NCBI GenBank assembly: GCA_037975125.1
Contig: JAJQOW010000023.1
Location: 1,093,501-1,157,500, forward strand
Reading direction: 5' to 3'
Source: Latrodectus hesperus
Taxonomy: Eukaryota; Arthropoda; Arachnida; Araneae; Theridiidae
Length of the DNA stretch: 64,000 bases
Shown here: positions 24,954 to 35,765 of the stretch, piece after piece
Layout: every line of letters starts with the position of its first letter
How positions within the stretch are numbered: position 1 is the first letter of the stretch
Translations under genes and position numbers: made by a program
Notes under the pieces: model-generated
The model's input: only the letters and a program-made list of their open reading frames with translations
Databases searched by the model: none
What the model was told of the DNA's origin: nothing

Positions 24954-25375
24954 TGTACCAAAATTCAAAATAAATATAATAAAACTTAATGATTTATTTT
25001 TGTTAACTAAATGACAAGGGAAATTTACATTTACAATCAAAAGATTCTTGATTAAATGATTGAGATTCTAACATTATTATTTGTTTTATGACAATTACAC
25101 ATGAATATATCATAACTGAGTGTGACCATTGACGAGGAACGAGAGATCAGACTCACCCCTTTAAAAGTAGCAGCCCCCAAAGGTCAATGGCCCAAAGGTC
25201 CCCCCAAAGGTCAATGGCATTACCGGCTCAGGATCACATTTTTTATTAAATCCTTTCCTTTCTATTATTACTGCTTAATTTGAAAGGAAAAGAGGAAACT
25301 CTTAAATTTAAAGTGCAATAAAAATACACACACTTATTTTCTCAGGGTTTGGTTATGTCGTATTATACTACAACA
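24954..25375 (-). mobile_element. Gypsy 5' LTR
   Basis: A 422-bp segment beginning TGTTGTAGTA and ending GGTACA on the minus strand (TG...CA ends). It is flanked inside by a primer binding site and outside by the Tc1 gene at 25376. The first 64 bp match the 3' LTR remnant at 9814-9877. A short duplication, CCCAAAGGTCAATGG, repeats inside it near 25.18 kb. Confidence 0.8.
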
Positions 25376-25563
25376 CTTGGTCTCCCTGATCTTGGCCTGT
25401 CATCCACAATCCCAGTTTCTTTTTTATTTTTTAGAATGTTGTGAATTGCGCAAAGTGAAACATTAAACTAACTGGAAATTTCTGGAAATTCTTTGCCACT
25501 ACTGTGCAGGTGAACGATTTGTTCTCTCATCGCGAGTGAAATCTCTTTTATTTTGGGTGCCAT
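25376..25563 (-). pseudogene. Tc1-like transposase, N-terminal part
   Basis: The ATG at 25563 opens MAPKIKEISLAMREQIVHLH and SSGKEFPEIS, a stop at 25470-25468, then FNVSLCAIHNILKN and GIVDDRPRSGRPS, ending at the LTR junction. This is the first helix-turn-helix and the GR-rich linker of Tc1-type transposases, which bind the terminal repeats. The coding sequence resumes at 9.81 kb after the inserted block, with about 70 residues missing. Confidence 0.8.
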
Positions 25564-25735
25564 GGCAGGAATAGTTCACTTAAACTGAATTTCTACAAAT
25601 TAGTAGTGAATGAGACAAGCACCCTTGACATTGATACGGTTGAAAGTAACCTTGAAAGTTTAATGACGTGACCAGCGCTGTAATTTGCATGTTTTTGCTT
25701 CTGTTCTAATACGTTTTTTGCGATGCAAATTTTGT
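25376..25735 (-). mobile_element. Tc1-like element, 5' half
   Basis: From the LTR junction to the outer end with CTGTTCTAATACGTTTTTTGC, the inverse of the motif at 8.9 kb. It contains the start of the transposase gene and a 5' leader of about 170 bp. Confidence 0.7.
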
Positions 25736-27250
25736 TATTTTTATTTTAATAATATTATAATTATTTTTAAATTTTATTTTTTACTTAGTTACAATTTTCT
25801 TAAAAAATGTTATTTATAAATAGATTGTATACGATTTACTTTATAGTTTTTTTTGAGGTGGGCGCAACTACCGGTGTGTTAAAATTCAAGTTTTAATAAA
25901 AGTTGCAATTTGTTAATGTTAGAAATTTAGCTTTATTTCCCGGTTGTCAATGTAGTGGGTAGTGCTACACTGAAGTTTTTTTTTTTAAGTTGGGCGCAAC
26001 TGCCCGGTATGTGTTATCCTAATACAAACTTAAATTTATATATTCAGTGCTTTTAAGTTTTAGTTTAGTACAGTTCTATTTAATTTTTTCTTATCTCACC
26101 ATTTTTATTATATTTAACATTACAATTATATTTATCATACATTTAAAATACTTGTGCGTTATTTTCAACTTTATTTTTTCTGCTCTGCCTTACCGGCATA
26201 CTACTATACCATTTATTACTAACACACTTAAAATTTTACTTTGCTGATCTGGCATTTCTATATTCATAATCGAATTATTAACTTACTGTACACGCATGCC
26301 AGTTCGTCAAAGGGGGCGTATCCCAGGTGTTATAAAAGCACCAGATTCAGAAAATCAAACTCTGGTATCTGATAGTTTTGGCTAAAAACTGTTATTGTCA
26401 TTGGTTTTATAATTTACTTATTTTTGTTAGCAATGGTAATGAATTATTTAATTGGAATATCTTTATTTTATCTATTCTCAAACTTTAAACTTAATTTATG
26501 TTATGTAATTATTTTATGTTCAGTATCAATAAATTAAACTTACTATTTTTATGCCAGCCTAATTATTGGCATATTATTAGTTTCTTATTTATTAAAGGTT
26601 ATATTAATAAAATGGAATACTTTATAGGTACTTAAACCAATAGCTAGCGTTTCTTTAACTGCATTAAAGTTTAATATTTGCAGCTCTACTTATCGTAGTT
26701 ATTATTTTGGCAATTAGCCTAATGGTGGGTATTGGTAAAAATGACATCTGCCCACGGATGCTTAAAAAGTGGTACAGACTGACATGGAAATTGAAATAGC
26801 ACGCTATGCCAAAGTCGGAGTCCGAACGCGATCATTATTTAGTAAGTGGATATCGCGTGTAGTGACGCAATTTAGTTTGGCAAGATAGCTGTGGAGCGAT
26901 GGGCGTGGAAATTGGAAATCACGCCAAACCTGACCTGTTCTATCGTTTTTCCCCAAATAATTATTTCTTTACAATCACTGAACCATTAATTCCCCCTAAG
27001 ACGGCAAGGGTAATTCCAGTGTCAGTTTCATTGAGCATTTGAATTAGCCCCTATTCTACCGACTTTTAAGGTCCTGAACCAGTGCTAGGTATTTCAAAAG
27101 AATTGATCCGAAAGAACGTCTTTGATCTCTTCAGAAAACAACAGTTTATGAACTAGTACAATGCCAATGATCAAAGACAAGCAAGGCTTTTAAATAGCAC
27201 ATGCCTCAGTAAAAGTCAAAAATAATTATTAAAGCTCAATAGAAGCAGTC
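25736..27250. other. Unassigned sequence with short repeats
   Basis: TGGGCGCAACTACCGGTGTG (about 25.86 kb) recurs as TTGGGCGCAACTGCCCGGTA (about 25.99 kb). TATAAAAG lies at 26331, after a GC-rich patch. Two related blocks, ATGGAAATTGAAATAGCACG and GTGGAAATTGGAAATCACGC, lie at about 26.78 and 26.91 kb. The pattern could be the LTR or promoter end of an unrecognised element. No coding sequence is seen. Confidence 0.4.
26331..26338 (+). promoter_or_regulatory. Possible TATA box
   Basis: TATAAAAG in a locally GC-rich context (AGGGGGCGTATCCCAGGTGT just upstream). No associated gene is recognised. Confidence 0.25.
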
Positions 27251-27600
27251 TAAGGAAAGCAGTGGGATTACTTACAGAACACTGCCAACCTTAAAAGACA
27301 TCTCACCATAAAGGGAATTTCAGATGATCCCTCTTGTAGAAGTTGTCATTATATGGAAGAAACTTCAATACACATGTTATGTGAATGTGGAACTTTTTCT
27401 GCACATAGGTTTGAACACCTGGGTCAGCTCTTGATTGAACCTTGTATGTTGCAGTAAATTTCTGTAAAATGTCTGCTGAATTTTGCTTCAGGCACTGGTC
27501 TCTCAAATAGAGCTTTCTGAGGGGTATAGTATAATAGACCTATTGTCACAGTGCTAGGTACTTTTGGAACCACCCTATCTTAAATCTAAATCTAGCCCCT
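27250..27600 (+). pseudogene. LINE ORF2 C-terminal tail fragment
   Basis: The + frame reads RHLTIKGISDDPSCRSCHYM, then EETSIHMLCECGTFSAHRFE and HLGQLLIEP. This is the Cys-His tail (CX2C ... HX4C) found after the RNase H region of R1/jockey-group LINE ORF2 proteins. LLTEHC just upstream, in a shifted frame, fits the same region. There are stops after MLQ and later. The fragment is isolated, with no RT visible upstream. Confidence 0.6.
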
Positions 27601-28071
27601 ATTCTATTCTAAGAACCTGGAGGTTAACACGATTCTTTGCCCATGTTACGGGGAAATACAAAACACTCTTTTAGGCTGTTTTCCTTTTTATAGTATTTTT
27701 ATTTTTCATCATATTATCTCCAAAAACTGGCTAACTCGCTAATTCAGTGGGATTGACTAACAAGTGATTTCTACTAATAATATTGTTTCGAGTATTCTCC
27801 TACACAAGCTTAGCTAACGCCAGGTGGGGTGACAAGACAACGAGAGTTTCCACCTCGGTCTGGAGGAGCCGTATGTAATATAGTTGCCATTGCAGACTAT
27901 GTTTCTAAACATAAATAATGTGGAAAATATAAATAGTGCAATATTTCATTATGATTAAACACAATAAAGAATTTTAAATGTTTGGTTAATTATCATTTGA
28001 AATATTAAATATTAAACTAATATAGTGTTTTTTACTATTTTCAGATAAATCTTTATAAATGTTTCTAATAA
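27601..28071. other. Unassigned sequence before the zinc-finger array
   Basis: No gene is seen. TTTTTTACTATTTTCAG at about 28.03 kb looks like a splice acceptor, but the zinc-finger frame has two stops (28066-28071) between it and the fingers. Confidence 0.4.
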
Positions 28072-29945
28072 AACATCATTCTTGAGGAAATCTGTAACAG
28101 AAATTTTAGTAACAAGGAAAATTTGAACATGCATCAGTTGATTCACTCTGGAGAAGAGAGATTTCAATGTGATTTTTGTAACTCATCTTTTAGTCAAAAA
28201 GGAAATCTCAAAGTTCATATAAGGAAGATTCATACAAATGAAAAACCTTTTCAGTGTGAAATTTGTAATCGAACTTTCACTATTAAGCAAGATATCAAGA
28301 GACATCTGGAAAGAAAACATTCTCACACTGAAAAGAAAACATGGCAATGTGAATTTTGCAATAAATATTTTAGTTTTAAGTGTAGTCTCACTACGCATTG
28401 GCGGATTCATACAGGTGAAAAACCGTTTCAATGTGAATTTTGTAACAGATCTTTTAGTCAGAAAGAACATCTCAAAGATCATTTGAGAAGGATTCATACT
28501 GATGAAAAACCTTTTCAGTGTGAAATTTGTAATCGAACTTTCACTATTAAGCAAGATATCAAGAGACATCTGGAAAGAAAACATTCTCACACTGAAAAGA
28601 AAACATGGCAATGTGAATTTTGCAATAAATATTTTAGTTTTAAGGGTAGTCTCACTACGCATTGGCGGATTCATACAGGTGAAAAACCGTTTGAATGTGA
28701 ATTTTGTAACAGATCTTTTAGTCAGAAAGAACATCTCAAAGAGCATTTGAGAAGGATTCATACTGATGAAAAACCTTTTCAGTGTGAAATTTGTAATCGA
28801 ACTTTCACTGCCAAGCTAGATATTAAGAGGCATCTGGAAAGAAAACATTCTCACACTGAAAAGAAAACATTCCAGTGTGAGTTTTGCGATAAATGTTTTA
28901 ATTTAAAGGGAAGTCTCGTTAATCATCAGAAGATTCATACTGGGGAAAAACCATTTCAATGTGAATTTTGCAATAAATATTTTAGTTTTAAGGGTAGTCT
29001 CACTACGCATTGGCGGATTCATACAGGTGAAAAACCGTTTCAATGTGAATTTTGTAACAGATCTTTTAGTCAGAAAGAACATCTCAAAAGTCATTTGAGA
29101 AGGATTCATACTGATGAAAAACCTTTTTCAGTGTGAAATTTGTAATCGAACTTTCACTGCCAAGCTAGATATTAAGAGGCATCTGGAAAGAAAACATTCT
29201 CACACTGGAAAGAAAACATTCCAGTGTGAGTTTTGCGATAAATATTTTAATTTAAAGGGAAATCTCGTTAATCATCGGAAGATTCATACTGGGGAAAAAC
29301 CATTTCAATGTGAATTTTGCAATAGATCATTTAGAGAAAATGGAAATCTCAAAGTTCATATAAGAAACATTCATTCACATCAGTGTGATGAATGTTTCTT
29401 ATATGAACTTTTCAGTGTGAAATATATGCAATATGTTCTTATATGTTCTTTTCAGTGTGAAATTTGTAATCGAACATTCAGTACCAAGGGAGATCTCTTG
29501 AGGCACCAGCTGACTCACTCTGGAAAGAAAACATTGAAATGTGACTTTTGCAATAAATATTTTAGCTTAAAGCAAAATCTCATGAAACATCTGAGGATAC
29601 ATACTGGGGAAAAACCATTTCAATGTGAATTTTGTAACAGGTCTTTTAGTCAAAAAGGAAATCTCAACGTTCATACGAGGAAGATTCATACAGGCAAAAA
29701 ACCATTTCAATGTAGTATTTGCAAAATAAATTTTAATATAAAGGGAAACTTCAAGAAACATCTGAAAATTTATACTGGGGAAAAAACTATATCAGTGTGA
29801 TTTTTGCAATCAACTTTTTTCTGAAAGAGGAACCCTCCAGATACATCTAAGAATTCATATTGGAGAAAAGCCATTTCCGTGTTAAGTTTGTAATCAAGTT
29901 TTCTTTCACTGTTTTACCTTTAAGAGTCATCAATCTATTCAGTCT
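28072..29945 (+). pseudogene. Broken array of about 20 C2H2 zinc fingers
   Basis: From 28072 the + frame gives a damaged finger (first Cys changed: EEICNRNFSNKENL), then eleven C2H2 fingers to about 29.12 kb with TGEKP, TDEKP or HTEKKT linkers. One extra T in a CCTTTTT run shifts the frame; other copies have CCTTTT. Seven more fingers follow (12-18). Finger 18 ends HLKIY, with the last zinc-binding His replaced. A second shift at about 29.79 kb leads to QCDFCNQLFSERG and a final finger broken by a stop (FPC, stop, VCNQ). Finger 14 is followed by a 26-residue non-finger insert. Fingers 2-4 and 5-7 are near-identical 264-bp modules. In a working gene these would bind DNA. Either it is a pseudogene, or the homopolymer shift is an assembly error. 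Confidence 0.75.
28254..28781 (+). repeat. 264-bp three-finger tandem modules
   Basis: The block encoding FQCEICNRTFTIKQDIKRHL, WQCEFCNKYFSFK and FQCEFCNRSFSQKEHL is repeated almost base for base with a 264-bp offset (28254-28517 and 28518-28781). A third, altered version follows with one extra 84-bp finger (348-bp offset). Near-identity points to recent duplication. Confidence 0.85.
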
Positions 29946-31416
29946 TAGTTTGCAAAACATCAGAACTTCCCCTTGAAATCCATATTAATCTAAGTTCCAC
30001 CTCTTACGCAACAAATAACTTATTTTTAAATTTCCTTAAAATGTCTTCGATTCTTATAGTTGAGTGGAACAATCCCAAGGATTATAACCATAGACAGTAT
30101 CAAAAAAATTAAATTTTTTTTTCTGTATTGAAAATATTTTTCTGCCTGCATCTCAATGTAAAATTGGAGAGGCATTGAACCTTAATTCATGCATCACATT
30201 TAATACTTTAAAGCTGAAATTTTCTAGTCATTGCTATATTGCATATAGTAAATCATATAATTATGTAAAATCAATTTTCTTTAAATTATAAATGTTACAT
30301 TTAAAAAATAATATGAAAATATATTCTAGCATCTTATCTTGTAAGTTGAAGATAATCTTGAAGAATAAATAATGGCAAATTTTCTCTTATCATGTTTTTG
30401 TCTGAATTACTAGAACTATCATTCCATAGTTCCTTAAAAATAGTAATCTTTACATTCATTCACATAAATAATTTGTGTATTAGTCTAGTATGTTCCCATC
30501 TTTAACTAATATTTAATAATATAATGTGTTTTTACTATGATGACAAAACTATGAAACAAAACTATTATTTAAAAATGCTTTTTGAAATAATAATTCTTTG
30601 TCAAGTCTTTTAGAATTAGAAAAGCATTTTATGAAACAAAATAAAATTATAACAAAACTGAGAGACGTTAAAACTCTAAAAAACCTGACATAGTATCAAA
30701 ATTAAAAGTAATGTTTCAGTAGTATGGTTCGTGCAACTCGTGGATATTTCTGGAATATGTAAATTTGTTTTTTCTTTACCTTTGATGTTTTTTAAGTTTT
30801 AATATTTAGAAATTTGAATAAAATTGTAGAAAAATAGAATTGAATATCTGCTTTTAATGCTACACTAGATGGCAGCACGATCGATATTAAATTGTATTAA
30901 AAACTGTTATTTAAAGTAATAATCCAATTTAGCCACGATAACTCCGTGATGAGCATGTTCATTCATGATAGGATGTAGTGTTTAGATTTGGGTGTGTAAG
31001 TTGAAGTACTCGTCAATAAGATAGTCATGTGGTACAATAAGTTGGGTGATTTTAATAGATTCTTTTTCTATTTGCTTCCCTTCAAAGTATGCTCTAAAAG
31101 CTTAAAATTCATTTGTTTTGTCCAAAAAAAGATTTAAAGGTTGAATTTTATGGACCCCTTAAATTTCTAAACGGTGAATTCAGCTATAGTTTTTGTTACA
31201 ATATAATTTCTCTATTTCAAACATAATTTAAAAACAGTGCTATTGCAAAGCAGTTCAGTTATAATGAAAAAAAGTGTGCTAATTTAACAGTTTTTTGAAT
31301 TGTAACTTATTGGAAGAAGTTAAGAATGCTAGTAATTATGTGCTTCTCTTTTTGTAAAAGCTTAAATAATTATCTGCAGACAAAACGATTGGATTGCTAG
31401 GTAAGATTTTGGGATT
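29946..31416. other. Unassigned AT-rich sequence
   Basis: No gene is seen. It lies between the zinc-finger array and hAT-like copy 2, and may contain the decayed N-terminal part of the latter. TAGATGGCAGCACGATCGAT lies at about 30.87 kb. Confidence 0.5.
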
Positions 31417-33156
31417 ATGATATTGTTAAAACAAAGTATTGTACTTGTCAGATATTTTAAGTCACTCCTAACTGAAGACCTTTTGCTTGAAAAAGTAAAT
31501 GAGAATTGCTTAAAATTAGGAGTAAATGAATTACTCCAGTTGTCAATGGATCCCTCGAATTTAAACTGGTCTGTTATCACTAAAAGGACTGATTTTTTAA
31601 AAAGTAAACATTTAAATATTCTAAATGTTGGAAGCTGTAGCCTACACATTCTGCATAACCCTTAATGTCATGGATGTTCATCATTTCCTGATGTTGAGAT
31701 AACAGCAAGTGCTGTTTATTAACTATTAAGGACTCACCCACTTGTAGGAATGACTGGTTGCTTTGGATCAGACATAAAATTCCTTTTAAGATTTGCTAAT
31801 AGTGATGGTTAGAAAATGTGTTTTGATCAGATTACTATGTCATTTGTTCAAAACAAACCTTTTCCTGACACTTTATCTTACTAATCAACCAATATAGCCA
31901 TTTATTGCAGGAGATTTTTGTGCATTGTTGAAAATCAAGATATTTTAAAAAGATCTTTGCTCTCTGTTTCTGTATTTGAAATTATTAGTACCATATGATT
32001 TGATGAAACAAATGAAGACAATCAAAGAGATGATTATCTATTAGATAATGGATTTGTTTCCAAAAATATCATCAGAGAATTTTATATAAGTAAAACTTTG
32101 ATAAAAAAAAGATGGGATTGGAAATTGTTTTAATTGCAGATCATTATTAGTATCAATGACAAAATTTAATTGAGAAATGTCGATTGCAATAATCTGTAGT
32201 CCAGAACATATCATGTTTAGATCCTCAAATTCTGATATGTAATGAATTTTGTAATTTAAATAATGGCAGAAAGCTCTTTTATACTTGTCTAATTAATCTA
32301 AAATAAATCTGTCAGAATGTGGTTTTGTTTTATAAGAATTTTGTTTTAGAGTTTAAAACATTATATATATAACCGACTGTAAAAGAAATTTGATCCTATT
32401 AGAGATAGAATGGATACTTTTATTTTTAACTTACCCTCAATTAGACAAAATTATTGTCAATTATGTAAAGTAGTTAATTTGCTTTTACTACTTTCTTATG
32501 GTCAAGCATATGTTGAATGCAAATTTTCTGTAAATAAAAATTTGATGGTAGAGAATTTAAATAATCAATCAATTGTGGTTAAGCACATAATTGACTATCA
32601 CACCCAAAAAACAAAGCTGAGCTGGCAGCTGAATGGTTAGCGCTTTGCCTTCGGGTTAACAGTTCGTGGGTTCAAATCCCACCTTGGGCATGGAGGTTTG
32701 TAGCGGTTTGGAATCCACTTTAAACCGTAGGTCCCGGTCTAATTAGCCCTCGTGTGCCAAAAGTGACCATTGAGAGACAAACAAACCAAACCCCAATAAA
32801 ACAAGAGATGTCAAAAATATAATAGTTAGTAAAGGCCGACTTAGTTTTACTGCTGGTGCCAGGAAAATGTATAAATTATATTTTGATGAATTAAAACAGA
32901 AAAATAAGTAGACGATAACAAAAAGCGAAAAGCACTTGACGAGACTGACAAGTTGAAAATCAAAAAGATGGTTTTTGAAGATGGCATAATTGAATTTGAA
33001 AAATATACAATAGAGTATTTCGAGGAAGCTGAAAAAAATGATAAATTAATATTAATTGCAAAATTAAACATGCGTTGCCATGGTGCTTCAGAGAAGCAAG
33101 ATTTATTATTCACTATTAATGAATTGAAAGCAAAAGCTTTAGAGCTGGAAAGTTAG
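31417..33156 (+). pseudogene. hAT-like transposase pseudogene, copy 2
   Basis: Three readable parts follow the order of a repeat-borne protein I recognise as hAT-related. First, 31.42-31.67 kb: LGVNELLQLSMDPSNLNWSV and LNILNVGSCSLHILHN. Then 32.41-32.6 kb: LCKVVNLLLLLSYGQAYVEC, KFSVNKNLMVENLNNQSIVV and KHIIDYH, matching the hAT C-terminal dimerisation block (usual form has SERxFS-like residues). Last, 32.95-33.16 kb: KLKIKKMVFEDGIIEFEKYT, IEYFEEAEKNDKLI and a stop, the coiled-coil-like C-terminus. Between them the frame is broken by stops, and at about 32.6 kb by a SINE. The assignment is from memory of the family; inactivity is directly visible. Confidence 0.6.
32614..32795 (+). mobile_element. 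tRNA-derived SINE, family A
   Basis: The tRNA-like head has an A-box CTGAATGGTTAGCGC and a B-box GGTTCAAATCC. The body is TGGAATCCACTTTAAACCGT and CCCGGTCTAATTAGCCC, with an A/C-rich tail. Copy 1 of the hAT-like gene lacks it. The flanks CCCAAAAAACAA and CCCCAATAAAACAA are a degraded target duplication. Confidence 0.85.
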
Positions 33157-34325
33157 CATATTCGAACAGCAATATTCTGGGCATATAAATAACCAAGAAA
33201 TGTGAAAATATATCGAATGATTAAAGAAATAGAAAAGCCTAGAATATGGATATGAAATTTGGTAGTTTTGAATGAGTTTGAAGGTAAACAGAAAAAAAAA
33301 ATTTAGAATTCATTTTATTGATTTAGTAAAAATGCCATCCTGGAAACTTTATCTAATGTTTGTATTTGCTTTGAGTAAGTATATTTACATTTGAAATGTT
33401 GTTGTGGACATCTTGACATACTCAGTAAATTAATAGACAGGAATCTGTTGAAGATGTTTAAAAATTCTAATGTTACCCATTATTTTATGCAATGTATAAT
33501 TCAGTGATATGCAGATTATTCATTATTTTAATGAAATTTTTCTGTTAAAACTGGAAATTCATTGAAGATTTTTAAGGTAATTATTAAATATTTTTTATAT
33601 TAAAGTCAGAAATATAATGTTATTAATTTTTGCAATTATTTGTTTCTGTTATTTAAAAATACAACTTAAAATATTTACAACTACATAATGACATGCATAT
33701 TTAGTTAAGAACAATTTTTTAAATGAAGTAAAAAGTTATTTAACAAGAATGTTGATATTTCTTGGAAATCTGTAGGAACCCTGAAAGAGTACATTTATCA
33801 TATGGAGAGAGAAGTGAACGCTATATTATGAAAATAAAGGGAGAAACTGAATGTGTAAAATTTTGTTCAATCCATATTTCATATAAGGACTGCCCGTTTG
33901 GAAAGGGTTAGCAATGCAAACTAGTAAAATGATCCGTTTAATACAAGTTTATTCAAGCATCAAGAAAATGATATTGAGAAACTATTTGCGCATATCTCTC
34001 TTGCCAAATATAATTTCATATGTCTTGACCGGGGAAGACTTACTTTACTTTTGCTCCAAGCCAGCTATAATTTTGAGCAATGAAATCTTGTTAATTTTTT
34101 CATTCACAGTTGAATGCATAATGTGACTGACATTCCAAGAATGTAAAAAAATTTAAAATAATTCACTGCCACCTCTGCCTGACATTTTAAGAATGCAAAA
34201 AAATTTAAATCACTAATTTGATTTTTGCACCTGATAAATATTTAGTTAGCATAAAAAAATACCATTCTTTTAATTATATCTTGTAAAAATCTTCCTTTTT
34301 TCTGCAAGACTTCAGCTTAAGGCCC
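33157..34325 (+). repeat. 3' flank of hAT-like copy 2
   Basis: Aligns with 1.79-2.75 kb (for example AACCCTGAAAGAGTACATTT at about 33.78 kb). No gene is seen. The end of homology at about 34.32 kb may mark the 3' end of the repeat unit. Confidence 0.6.
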
Positions 34326-35600
34326 CGCTAGACCTCCTTTGGGGAAAATTGAATGCTATGTTAATCCTATGAATAATATTTTAACGTGTCCCAATTGCTA
34401 TTTTCTTTATAAAAACTTCTGGTCTTTTGCAAATTAAAAAATAGAACTACATAAATTTTTAGCGTATAAAATTTCGTAAATATTTTTAAAATGCCAAAAT
34501 ATCTCCATCCAAGTAAATTTCAACCGAATTCTAATTTCGTTGAGGTTGTATAAAATTTGGTTTAGAGATATTTCCTCTTTTTCTTCGTACAATTACAAAA
34601 TGAACATTTTTGTTTATTTTAAACTAAAAATATTTTTGATTGCTTCAATATTTTGATACGAATTTTGATTGGAAATCAAACTCATTCTTATTTCTTAAAA
34701 TCAATCTTTACACAATGCCAACTATGAAGCTGAAAATTTTTTAACGCCGAACTTGGCTGATTTTCATCTACATTATGGTAACCTATAGAAGGGGAAATTT
34801 CCAGGATACACTGCTCCCCATATGGTTCCTGCTGTTTTAAGATGCGGTAGGGAAACACTTCCAAATCGAGCAAAAAGAATTAGTTTTTTTCACTCAACGA
34901 AATAGAAAAGACATTTGTAAATAATGCATGTTAAAGATTCCTGTTTATTATCATTGGAAAAGTAGCTATGATATGAACTTTTAAATCAACTTTATTTATT
35001 TATATTTAAATAAATTTAAAAAACGAAATTGTTTTGTGTTACCTTTTTATAACTATTATGAGAAATCATGTTATTAAGATGCCTTTTCCCCCCTTTTAAT
35101 ATGACAATTTTATAATTTTAAATTTCCCAGAATTTGATGAGATATATTCATGTGTATTTATATCGTGTTTATAATATAATAATACAGTTGCATAATATAT
35201 TTAATATGTTAAGTACTAATTTCTTAACAGATAAGAGAATAAAACTAACAAATTAATTAAAACTTTTTTAATATCCGTATCTTATTTTCTAAACATTAAT
35301 TTTTAAAATTTAATTATTTAATTTAGGATACAATCAGAGCGTTTTGCCATTGTATTTTGCCTTCATTAGAAACAAAAAAATTGGTAAACTTTTCAGGAAT
35401 TAATTTTGCTTCATCAGAATAATTTCTTCGTTGTCCTATTTCTAGTCTAATTAATGAATCATTTGACCTTAAAACTAATTGCAAAAAATCAGTTTCTTCT
35501 TCTTGGTCTTAGCACTGTTCCTTCTTAAGAAATTGGGCAAGGCACAAGTTACTAGCACTTTTTTTTCTAAAGCTTTAATATGTAAATTTATTGTTGTGTA
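34326..35600. other. Unassigned AT-rich sequence
   Basis: No recognisable gene. A 61-codon minus frame at 34.69-34.87 kb lies in a slightly GC-richer patch but matches nothing I know. GGGTTACTCTGAAATTTTTG at about 35.61 kb could be the left end of the mariner that follows, but no inverse was found on the right. Confidence 0.45.
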
Positions 35601-35765
35601 ATACGTGGGTTACTCTGAAATTTTTGAGATACGCGCAGACGAGAATTTACAAAATAAAAATAACGGTTTAATTTTAAAGTACAAAGTATTTTAACACAGA
35701 AGATGATTTTTTACTGACTTATTTCACCTTGTTTAGCGTGGAATAAATTTTAAACAGAAGAGAAA

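Noticed and set aside
28030..28046. Splice acceptor opening a zinc-finger exon
   Set aside because: Two in-frame stops at 28066-28071 separate it from the first finger, so it cannot start this frame.
28183..28761. 192-codon minus-strand frame across the zinc-finger array
   Set aside because: Antisense shadow of the 264-bp modules; the repeated FTLKRFF pattern mirrors the finger codons.
32614..32690. Possible functional tRNA gene
   Set aside because: A/B boxes are present, but the cloverleaf does not close and a SINE body follows; the same holds at 43.2, 58.2, 59.6, 61.3 and 63.9 kb.
35605..35630. Left terminal repeat of the 35.8-kb mariner
   Set aside because: No inverse copy was found to the right of the transposase remnant, so the end is unproven.
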